A stretch of 36,317 bases of DNA. It comes from a virus. The stretch is from the IMG/VR virus record IMGVR_UViG_3300025466_000097, positions 1 to 36,317 of that record; one strand, given 5' to 3'. The notes under the pieces were generated by a model. That model saw nothing but the letters and a program-made list of their open reading frames with translations. It was not told the origin of the DNA and searched no databases. Shown here piece after piece: positions 8,297-17,400 of the stretch (positions are counted from its first letter, which is position 1; the number at the start of each line of letters is the position of its first letter). Made by a program: the position numbers and the translations under genes.

Positions 8297-8479
8297 ATGG
8301 ATTTTTTAAAAAAACTAGAAGCATTGAATAAAGATGCTCAAAAAGAAGCGAAACTTTTTTACGAAAAGGAAAACAAAGCTGCTGGCACACGCCTGAGAAA
8401 GATTATGCAAGAGATTAAAGCTGTTGCACAAGAAATCAGAGAGGATGTAAGCAAAAAGAAAAGCGTAGAACAAGTTTAA
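8297..8479 (+). CDS. Hc1-like (histone H1-like) DNA-binding protein (60 aa)
   Basis: A small basic helical protein. The stretch FYEKENKAAGTRLRKIMQEI (21-40) continuing into AVAQEIREDV matches the small 'histone H1-like' proteins of Bacteroidota, related to the N-terminal helices of chlamydial Hc1. Such proteins bind and compact DNA without much sequence preference. Here it has no Lys/Ala-rich tail, just SKKKSVEQV at the end. It is co-directional with the RyR gene and followed by a strong terminator. It could help compact phage DNA, shield it or disturb the host nucleoid; which of these is unknown. Confidence 0.8.
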   Translation: MDFLKKLEALNKDAQKEAKLFYEKENKAAGTRLRKIMQEIKAVAQEIREDVSKKKSVEQV

Positions 8480-8571
8480 AAATGCTATCACTAACGGATA
8501 GGCTACCATGTTGCTATTTGTAACTTGTACGTGTTTAAAGCTTTATAAAAATACTACCTTGGTGATTTCGT

Positions 8572-8606
8572 AAAAAGGCTACCTATTAAATTAGGTAGCC
8601 TTTTTT
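8572..8606. terminator. Bidirectional rho-independent terminator
   Basis: A 14-bp exact stem (8572-8585 with 8592-8605, GC-rich core GGCTACC) around the loop TTAAAT, with T-runs on both strands (TTTTTT on plus, TTTTTA on minus). It ends the RyR/Hc1 transcript and can also stop the late minus-strand transcript after TerL. Confidence 0.9.
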
Positions 8607-8648
8607 ATTTAACTAAATGGTAAAATAAAAACTACCGCTAATATCCAT

Positions 8649-8667
8649 AAGTATTATTGCAATACTT
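8649..8667. repeat. 7-bp inverted repeat
   Basis: AAGTATT and AATACTT around a five-base loop, between the two terminators in the convergent gap. Possibly an operator or a structural hairpin; nothing further can be said. Confidence 0.5.
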
Positions 8668-8686
8668 CTTGTTGTTTGTGCGTTTT

Positions 8687-8713
8687 CCCCTGTCAGCAAT
8701 GGCAGGGGTTTTT
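8687..8713 (+). terminator. Second terminator, plus-oriented, overlapping the TerL stop
   Basis: CCCCTGTC (8687-8694) pairs with GGCAGGGG (8701-8708), with one G-T pair, around the loop AGCAAT, followed by five T. It would catch plus-strand read-through before it enters TerL as antisense RNA. The T-run overlaps the TerL stop codon. Confidence 0.75.
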
Positions 8714-10760
8714 AATTGGTAGAACGCATCCTAAACCAATCGGATAAGTTCAATGTTTCAGTAGCTTTCTTTTTGATAATCGTGTGCATATCTCCTATTA
8801 AAGCATACCCTGCACCCATAGCGGCATCAAACTTTTGCGTATTTTTTAAGTCAAATAACAACCAGTCGTTAATCAACTCGCTGAAATAAACGTTTTCTAT
8901 GTAGTTTTCAATATAGTCCTCGGTAAGTTCTGCCATAGTCTGTTTATTAGCAGGTGTAGAAGGAATACCATATTCAGAAGCATCAGGCAGTTTAATTAAA
9001 AACTTCTCATAGCCTCTGTCACAGAAATATCGCTTAATGCCTATCTTTTGACTTTCAAACAGCATCTTACAACCAAAGAATACACACATAAGTATCATAT
9101 CTTCATACATAATAGCAGCCGTTGGTGGACGGTGTAAATATTGGCATACAAACGCTTTATTAAAGTTTGAGTTATCTAGCGGGTCATTCTTTTTCAATAC
9201 ATATCCTGCCGCATCTGAACGCCTGTTATCTTCTACTGTATCGTGGTCAAAAGGATCTAGCCCAACAATATGATTCAAGTTTTTAGGCACGCATACATTA
9301 CCAACACGTTCAACCTGATTAGATTGTACTGTATCAAGATAATCTTTTACTACTTTGAATTTTCCGTTTTTACTAGCTTTAAATACTACTTTGCTGTCTT
9401 TAGTGCCATTATCCCATAAGAAATTACCCTGTATGATAATGTCTTTAGTTGCATAGCTTAGGTAATCTAACCTGTCATTTAGCTTGATAGAATTGTATAG
9501 GCATTTATTATTATCAACGTAAAATGCCTCACGGATACTGTTTGGGTTTTTTCTTATGTAAGATGCAAGGGCAGACGGATTGTTCCTTAGTGAATTTCTT
9601 CTTTGTGCATCGTATTCCTTTGCATATTCAATATCGGCGAAACCAAACTTATCCAGCTTGTATTCTTTGCGATACATTGCTTCGTTTGCAGGTAAGAAGT
9701 GAGTATATAATCCCGTTGCGGTACGCCCTAAACTATTCTTATCTTTAGGGTCACTCATTTTAACAAGGTTCTTAAACGCTGCACCACCTGCTTCCATTTC
9801 TTCCACCGTTGTTATATACAGATGCTTACCTACATAAACGCCATCTTCCTCACTACAAAACATTACTGTATTGTGTCTTTCAACAATATCAATATCCTTT
9901 AACTTGCCACACTCGTCAGATACATAGCGGTGCAAGGGTTGTCCATCATAGTGTTCAATCTTCCTAGTTCCGTAGTCGATATAACTCTCCAAACTATTTT
10001 CATCTTCATCATCAAACTTTATCTGATTAGCTTTTTTACCTCTTTGTGAAGGTTTGAAGAATTTAAGTGTTTCGCTAGGCGTATCCCCACCGCTTGTATC
10101 CCAATGTTTAGGTCGGAAGAAGTCAGGTAGTTTTTTCCAAGGTTGTACTACTGCTTTTGAGAAAACTATTTTACCGTCTTGGTCGGTCTTAGATTGAATA
10201 CCACCGTGAGCATTGGCAGAACGTGAAATGTATTCGTATAGCACTATTCCTGCTTTCGCTGTTTTTCCTTGCCTACGTTTGGTAAAACTGATAAGTCCTA
10301 AACAGTTCGGGTCGTTCTCGCAATAGTTCCAGATGTAAAAAAATTTACGGTCAGTATCTCTGTAGTCCATAAAGCTACCTTGGAATTTCCACCAATTGAT
10401 ATACATATAGTGAAGCCCCGTTATGTAGGTAGGTTCTCCATTATTGTAAAACCAATATCCGCAAAGCCTATACTTCCATTGCTGCTCCTCAAAACTTAGC
10501 AATGTGTTATCGTAAAAGTTGGGGTCTGTTAATTGCTTTTGTGTTTCATTGTACCTACGTTTAATCCAGTCGGTAGGAAGCAGGGTTCGGTTAAAATATT
10601 GCTTTGATTCTGTTGCCGAATTTTTAACGATGCCTATATGTTCAAGCTCACCATTCCATACGTTTATACCATAGCCTACTGGTGGTAATTGGCAGTTATA
10701 AAAATAACCGTCACCGTTGTCAATTTTTTCTACACTACCACCTTTTATGCTTTTGTACAT
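8712..10760 (-). CDS. terL: Terminase large subunit (682 aa)
   Basis: ATPase-nuclease motor that cuts and packages phage DNA into the prohead through the portal. Visible motifs: a Walker A-like loop TKRRQGKTA (about 160-168), a Walker B strand LHRYVSDE (276-283) with the acidic pair, a coupling-type motif ITTVEE (316-321), and the RNase H-like nuclease acids in IVGLDPFDHD (498-507) and MLFESQ (566-571), with a third candidate Asp in the FDAAMGAG stretch near the C-terminus. The length fits the crAss-like terminase group, which has an extended N-terminal region. It follows the 187-aa gene by 3 bases. Its 3' end runs into paired terminators that separate it from the counter-oriented RyR/Hc1 cassette. 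Confidence 0.92.
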   Translation of the reverse strand: MYKSIKGGSVEKIDNGDGYFYNCQLPPVGYGINVWNGELEHIGIVKNSATESKQYFNRTLLPTDWIKRRYNETQKQLTDPNFYDNTLLSFEEQQWKYRLCGYWFYNNGEPTYITGLHYMYINWWKFQGSFMDYRDTDRKFFYIWNYCENDPNCLGLISFTKRRQGKTAKAGIVLYEYISRSANAHGGIQSKTDQDGKIVFSKAVVQPWKKLPDFFRPKHWDTSGGDTPSETLKFFKPSQRGKKANQIKFDDEDENSLESYIDYGTRKIEHYDGQPLHRYVSDECGKLKDIDIVERHNTVMFCSEEDGVYVGKHLYITTVEEMEAGGAAFKNLVKMSDPKDKNSLGRTATGLYTHFLPANEAMYRKEYKLDKFGFADIEYAKEYDAQRRNSLRNNPSALASYIRKNPNSIREAFYVDNNKCLYNSIKLNDRLDYLSYATKDIIIQGNFLWDNGTKDSKVVFKASKNGKFKVVKDYLDTVQSNQVERVGNVCVPKNLNHIVGLDPFDHDTVEDNRRSDAAGYVLKKNDPLDNSNFNKAFVCQYLHRPPTAAIMYEDMILMCVFFGCKMLFESQKIGIKRYFCDRGYEKFLIKLPDASEYGIPSTPANKQTMAELTEDYIENYIENVYFSELINDWLLFDLKNTQKFDAAMGAGYALIGDMHTIIKKKATETLNLSDWFRMRSTN

Positions 10761-10763
10761 AGA

Positions 10764-11327
10764 TTACTTTCTAGCGAAGTTTTCTGGTCTGAATGATTGT
10801 TTCCTTACTTGGGTGCTGATAGCATCATCATCTCCGAAAAAGTCCTTGTAATAGCGGTTTAATTTAGCGATGTCACTATCTATCTCCTGAGATATTACAG
10901 CCTTTTTTTGAGCAGCTTCTAAGCGTTCCTTGTTACTTTCTCCGACTATCGGCGACATCAGTTCAGATATATTTTCCCAAAACTTGTATTCTAGTGCTAC
11001 TATTGCTGCGAACTCACGGCTTTTAACCTGTGTTTTCAGATACCATATAACCAAGGTCATTAACGTTTCATCAGAAAGCGTGAAGTAATCCTCCATTTCT
11101 TTCAGATTAGCTAATTCTGCGGCAGTTCTTTTTCGTTGGTCTATTTCCCTTTCCCTTACTATAAGAATGCTTCTTGGGTCATACATAAGCATCGTATAAG
11201 ACACTAGTCCGTGTATGTGTGTATGGCTTTTAAATTCATCAGGAATAGTTGCAATGAATTTATCCAAGTCTTTTTTGACAAGAGGATTATATTGGAATAC
11301 AGAGAAGTCTTTTTCGGTGTAAGTCAT
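10764..11327 (-). CDS. Terminase-adjacent protein, candidate small terminase subunit (187 aa)
   Basis: An all-helical, charged protein starting MTYTEKDFSVFQYNPLVKKD. Its middle has a long charged helix (REREIDQRKRTAAELANLKE, 58-77) and then FTLSDETLMTLVIWYLKTQV. The C-terminal part reads as another helix pair ending in a basic tail. Lying 3 bases upstream of TerL, in the usual slot of the small terminase subunit, it may recognise DNA or oligomerise at the motor. I see no clear helix-turn-helix, so the assignment rests on position. A possible -7 box TAATTTTG lies just upstream. Confidence 0.55.
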   Translation of the reverse strand: MTYTEKDFSVFQYNPLVKKDLDKFIATIPDEFKSHTHIHGLVSYTMLMYDPRSILIVREREIDQRKRTAAELANLKEMEDYFTLSDETLMTLVIWYLKTQVKSREFAAIVALEYKFWENISELMSPIVGESNKERLEAAQKKAVISQEIDSDIAKLNRYYKDFFGDDDAISTQVRKQSFRPENFARK

Positions 11328-11347
11328 TTTTGCTTGTTGTGTTTCAA

Positions 11348-11355
11348 CAAAATTA
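11348..11355 (-). promoter_or_regulatory. Possible -7 promoter box upstream of the terminase genes
   Basis: The minus strand reads TAATTTTG, matching TAnnTTTG, with a weak TTTA near the -33 position. The leader to the 187-aa gene would be about 16 bases. Just upstream, ACAAACATTTATCTGT resembles part of the 66-bp element. Confidence 0.4.
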
Positions 11356-11444
11356 CAGGTAAATTACAGATAAATGTTTGTTATTTACAAGATAGCATTA
11401 CTTTTGTTGTGGGTTAGATTTTTACTCATAAAATGAAATAGCGC

Positions 11445-11475
11445 ACCTCCTGTATTTTTATACGGGAGGTTTTTT
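11445..11475 (+). terminator. Plus-oriented terminator hairpin at the end of the giant gene
   Basis: ACCTCCTGTA (11445-11454) pairs with TACGGGAGGT (11461-11470), with one G-T pair, around a six-base loop, followed by TTTTT. The T-run is on the plus strand although genes on both sides are on the minus strand. For minus-strand mRNA it is a hairpin without a U-tract, right after the giant gene's stop, so it might mark an mRNA 3' end or block antisense transcription. Confidence 0.65.
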
Positions 11476-14400
11476 ATTTAGTATGGTTGTTATTCTCGTA
11501 GGCCTTGAACCCTGTTGTACCACTTAGTAATCCATACCCTGCACCTTTCCATATATTTTCGTACATTTTATTGCTTACCCCGTTGTCGTGCGCACTTTCA
11601 TAAGTAATTTTTGCTGCTTCAGCAACGGGTAAAGGGGCTTTACTCCATAAGTATTCGGGGTAAGTCAGTTTGTGGCTAAACTTATTATCGGGCTTCTCGC
11701 TGTAAAAAGGAAGCGTATTACCCATGTAATCATGCTTAGTCGCCAAATCAGTCATTAAAGAATACCCTGGTGCCAACTTGCCTCTTACATAATGAAATAC
11801 TTCGTTACCATACGCCTGCGCTTCTGTATCACCATGCCTTTCTTTACTTGTACTATTAGCTACTTGCGCTAATTTTCCAATAAAATGTACAGGAGAAAGC
11901 ATGCCGGAAGAAACATCTGCAATTGCCTTATCGCCAAACTTGTATTTTAACCAATCTGCTTTTTTCCAATCCGTAAAATTTACTTTATTATTAGGGTTTA
12001 ATTGGCTTTGTATTGCTGCATTTACGCCCAATGCTGCTGCATATAATCCTAACTGCCATCCAACCCTACTACTCCACACCTTTAAAAATACTTTATCTGC
12101 AACGGTTGCCTTACTAGGGTTAAGTAGTATCTTATAAGCAGAATTTGCAGCCTTAGCGGGATTTTCTAGTAGCTTTTGCCATCTAGCTACTTCCATTCCA
12201 CCTGCGAATGTGATTTCGTTTACAGCATCAGGAAGTTTTACAGTTGTTGCCCCCGTTGCAAGGTTTATTTCTCTAGCTATTTCTTTTGCAGCCAAAGGGA
12301 TACCGTCTTTGCCAACTACTGCTTTGTCTGCTGCTGATAAGTCATTCCAATGAGCATCAAACAACGCCTGTCTTAAAATCTTGATAGAATTAAAGCCCCT
12401 GGCGCCCGATTCGGATAACCTGCCAAACATCGGTTTATGGATTTCACTATCCGAATTTATTTGGTCAGGATTGTTTTTAAGCCCTGCCCTTTGTGCCATC
12501 ACATAGTTATTTTCATTTTTAAGTTCAGTCATCATTCTTTCGTAAGTGGCAGTTTTGCCATACGCTAGTTTGTAAGCATTGAAGAAAGCTTTTATGGTGT
12601 GTATTGACCTTGTAGGATTATCAAACAATGTCATACCTGCGTGAGTGCCTACAAATACCCCACCGTGACCAAATACGGCAGCTTCTCTTATGCTATTGGT
12701 AATGCGCTTAAAGTTTTTAAACAATGGGTTTTGTGTTTGCTCGTCAATATACCTTTGAGTGGCAGCCCTATGTTTTGCTAAATCGCCTCTGTTTTTCCAA
12801 ACAGCATCGGCAATAGGCTTTAATTTAGGTGTTACAATAGCATGACTAACCTGATTAAAAGTCAACCCCAAATCATTTCCCACCATTTTAATGGCATCTA
12901 CATACTTAAGCCCCTTGTTTAGGTAGTTTTCTTTCATGTAGTTCCAGATGTCTTTGGATTGCTCGGGAGTAAACTTATTATCCTGCTTGTCTGCAAATTG
13001 GGCTTGAAGGGATTTTAAAGTATTGTCACCCTTTATTTTGGCAATTTGCGCTTTTAATTCCTCTATCCTGTCAGATGTAATTTTATCTGTGCTTTTATTT
13101 TTAACCACACCATTTTGCAAATCTTCTAATTGCGCTTGCAACTGATTAGCCCTTCTTTGTTCTTTTTCTTCAGGCGTAAGTTCTTTATCAGTGCCAAACA
13201 TTTTATCATACTGGCTTCTAAGTTCTTTGCGCTTTTCTCTTAACTTATTGGCTTCCTCATCATATTTGATACCACTTTCACGCTTAGGAAGCTTTTCATT
13301 ATTATCAATAGCTCTAGTTAAATCATCAATAGAGTTCTGCATACGTTTTTTAGCAGCATCAAGCAATGACTTCATGTGTCTTTCGCCATCAATAGCATTT
13401 ATCTGATTTTTTTTGATAGCATCATTAAGCTGTTTGCGCAAATCTCTTAAATCCTGCGAAGGTTCTGGTCTTTGAAAACCACTTTTTAATGGTGGCTTAC
13501 CTTCGTTAGCATCTTCAATAGCAGATAATAAACGCATGGTAGCCTTAGCTTCTGCAAAATTTTTATCATCCGGATGTTCGCTAGGTTTAGTTGTTTGACC
13601 GTACTTACTGATAGCATCTCTTACATCCCTTGCAGTCGCATCACCTAAATCTTCCTTTAATTCATGATAAATGGTATCAACAATATCAGCAGCTTTAATT
13701 ACACCTTTAGCAACTAAATCTTTGGCAATGTTTACCAAATCAGGGACAATTTCAACAGGAATAGGATTAGCGTTAAATTGACTTCTTTGTGCTTTTAATT
13801 TATCCCTTACGGATTGAAATTTATCTTTTAACCGCTTGTCAATCTTTTCTATAAGTTCTTTCCTAACCTCTTTCCTTTCTTCAAACTTACCCTTAGCAGG
13901 AGTAGTTTCTTCTTTTGGCTTATTGTTTTGCTCTTTTAGCTTTTCAAGTTCAGCTTTTATTGCATCGTGTTCTTTTTGTAGGTTATTGAATTTATCCTCA
14001 GCATCTTTTAACGCTTTGGCATTATCAACAGTATCAGGATTGTTATGTACAGCATCAGCCGCATCATTAAACCTATTTTCGGCTTGCTCTAGCCTTGTTT
14101 TTAAGTCTTTGATTGCGTTAGTTAGCTTTTCAATATCTGCGGTTTGCTTAGGGGTTAAATCTGTGCCACTATTATCCTGCACTTGGCGACTAACAGAAGT
14201 GAAACTATCTGTATCAATATTTCTATCTCCTTGCAATGATGTACCTATTGCAGCAAACTTTGTTCCTAATGGCTTTACAACATCTTTAGAGTAGTTATAA
14301 AGTTCCTTTGCAGCATCTTTATACTCTTGGCTATTCTTATCCTTGATAGCATCGGCTTTTTTGGCAAGCATCTCCTCGTGCGCCCTGGCAATAGAAATCT

Positions 14401-17400
14401 TATCTTCTATTTCGCCTTTATATTCGTCAAGACTGTACGGGTCTGCCCCTGCATTTAATAAAGCCCTACCTCTATCGGCATATTGCTCTGGAGTTAATAT
14501 AGTTCCCCTTTCTATTGGTGGAAATCCTAATCTTTCTGCTAAATCATTAAGAGAAGCATGGTTTACGCCAACAGTATTTTCCCCACCACCTTCTTCCTCG
14601 CTTCCATCTTCTTCACTAGGAGGAATACCATTACCTACCTTATCTTTAAACTCATTGTTTAAATGGTCAGTATATTTCTGCTCAAAGTTCTTTTTATCAG
14701 ATAGGTTTTTGTACCAATCTGATTCACGGAATTGTTTTAATCCTGCTTCAATCGCATCAGCAATACTAGCCCCTGCTTCCAATGTTTTAGCAACTGTTTC
14801 AAGTGAAGCGTCCCATAGTAGGTCAAAGCCTGTGGAAGTATGAAAACCGCCTAGTTTACTAATCTTCCCACTGCGGATAATTTCAGCCGCTTTACGGGCT
14901 ATATCACCTGCTTTTTCTACGGATTCACGTCCTGATTGTCCTCGCTGCTGCCCATCGCCCGTTCCGTTGGTGCTTGTTGCATCATTGGTGGTGGTGCCTG
15001 CATCGTCATGTCGGATGCTGCTGGTGTTCCTGCCTGATTGCCCATTTTCACCTTGGGCATCTTCGGCAGTCTTTCCTTCGGTAGTGCTTCGTGTGGTAGT
15101 TTCTCCTTCGGTGGTTTCGGAAGGTGAGGGAATTTGCTTGTGTTCGGGTTCGGAGGTGGTGCTATCCCTTTGTCTTGCGCCACTTTCATTATCGCCAATC
15201 TCTTTATTACCTTCTCCTTCACTTGCGGAGGAAGGTTGTTTATCCTGTTTACCGTATTCTGATTCATAAGTATCTATTAAGTGATTGATATATCCATCGC
15301 TATTCCTTAAATTAAAATCTTTTTCTCCTTCGGATATTAAGTAATCGTTTAATTCCTTTTCTTGCTTTTTCGCTTCCTCTTCGTATTGTTTTCCTAACTC
15401 TTCGTAGTGTCTATCAAGTATCTTTTTGTAATCGTAAGTATCTGAATAATCTTTTGCTGCTGCAAACCTACTATTATGCTTTGAAATAGCATCTTGTAAA
15501 GCTTCTTTTATATCTTGCGTAGAAACAGCGTTTTGGTGTTCTTCGGTTAAATTATCCCATAGTTTATGTGCAATATAATCTACCGACAAAGGTTTATTGC
15601 CACTTTTATCCGCTTTTGCCTTTGCAATATCTTTAGGAGTAGCAGCATAATCTCTGGCTTTTACTTCGCCTGACTTAACCTTTCTTCTATCTGTATTTAA
15701 ACTTGCTCTTTCGGTTGTACCAACTACATCATTTATACTTTCAGGATGTACCTTTCCACCTGTTGCCAAGTAGTCCAATGCTATTTGATGTGCAGATTCA
15801 GGTGGTGTTTCACTGGTTATTTCATTGTGTCGGTCATACAAATTCCTTGCATCAATGGCATTTAGCTGGGATTGTTTTAATCCATTGCTTTCCTCACTTG
15901 ATGCCAACTTAGTGCTTAATTGTGGCTGAGGTTCTTGTGCTTTCTTGTATTTGCCTAATCCTAATTGTTTATCTAGTGCATCCCTGTCACTTTCAAAATA
16001 ATCTCCCTCTTTTTTTATACGGTCAACAATTCCCTTTTCGTCTAATCCATAGGTAATACCATTCGGAAACTCCTTATGCAGTATTTCGGCGACTTGCACA
16101 GCTTCTTTTGGGCTGTCAAATTCAATAGGCGTACTATTCCATCCATCATTAGGCCTATTGTCGTGTACAATCAATAGTGTCTTACCATTACTGCCATCAT
16201 TTACCCTAATCTTAGGTGTTTCATAGTAAACATTACCACCCGTTGCGTTTAATTGTCTGATAGGTTGCGGCTGTTCATCACTAGACTTCAAAACAGGTGC
16301 AGCATTTTCAGCCGCACCTTCATTGCCCGTTTGCGCTTGATTACCTAATACCCCTTGTTGCCCTTCGTTGGCTTGGGTTTCGGCATCGGCTTCGTTGCTT
16401 TTGCCATCTTCGCTATTTTGAGGTGAGGAAATACTTGTTGCAAATCTTGGAATTAATAAAGGTTCTTTCTTTTCATCGACATTCCCATCTTCATATAGCT
16501 TTTGTAATAAGCCATCATAAGCCTTAGCTTTTTCGTTCCAAATTTTTTTAATGCCACTATCGCCAGACGCTTCTCCTTTAGCAACCGCTTCTGTCTTTAG
16601 TTGCAATATATGCAATGCTTTATCCTTTGCAGCATCACTCATATCATCAGGAAGATTAGTATAATAATCCCTAAAGGTTTGTATCTTTTCTTTCGCATTA
16701 GCAGCATTATTATCAGGACTTTTATCCAAACTTGATATTGCTTGTTGGTATATTGGTTCAGGTGCTTTAACAAGTGTATTTAATGCGTCTTGAGTATCTT
16801 TACTATACGAATTATACCAATCAGGGTTTGTTTTATCGTACCCGTTTTTCTTAGCTTCTGCTAGAGTATTATAAGCACTTGACAATACTTGTGGCGCTTT
16901 CATTATTAAATCAAAAGCAGCCATTTGTAAAGCACTTTCAGGAACATCGGAAAAGTCAACTTTTATACCAGCTTTGTTTTTATTTAAGTCGTTTAATACA
17001 GCAGTTCCACCGCCAATAGCAGCAGCTTTAGCTACATCGGAAGGTGCTGTTTTAGCCAAATTGCTAAAATTGTCGTAAAGGCTTTGTGTAAATGATTTTT
17101 TTAAAGCAGCCGTAGGTGCATAATTGTCTAATAGTTGAGCAGCCGTTTTCCCTTCATCTCCAAACCCGTGCATCCCGTGAAACATTGCCCCTTGCATACC
17201 ATTAATCATAAAAGCATCAGTACCCGTTTCGTTTACTGCTTTCACTTTTTGGTCATCTGTAAGTGTGGGGTCGGTAGCTATTGCAGCGTGATTTTCTCCC
17301 ATGCCATTTAATCCCATCAATGGAATATCCATATATGGATTAATCAACGTACTAGCTGCATAAGGAAGTACGCCGCCAACTATTTTGCCCGCATATCCCA

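Noticed and set aside
13836-14294. Long plus-strand frames opposite the giant gene
   Set aside because: Leu/Ser/Phe-rich antisense of Lys/Glu/Asp coiled-coil coding; typical shadows.
14967-15269. 100-codon plus-strand frame inside the giant gene
   Set aside because: Shadow of GC-rich low-complexity DNA; Ser/Leu/Val-rich with no natural start context. It also weakens the case for the nested minus-strand frame.
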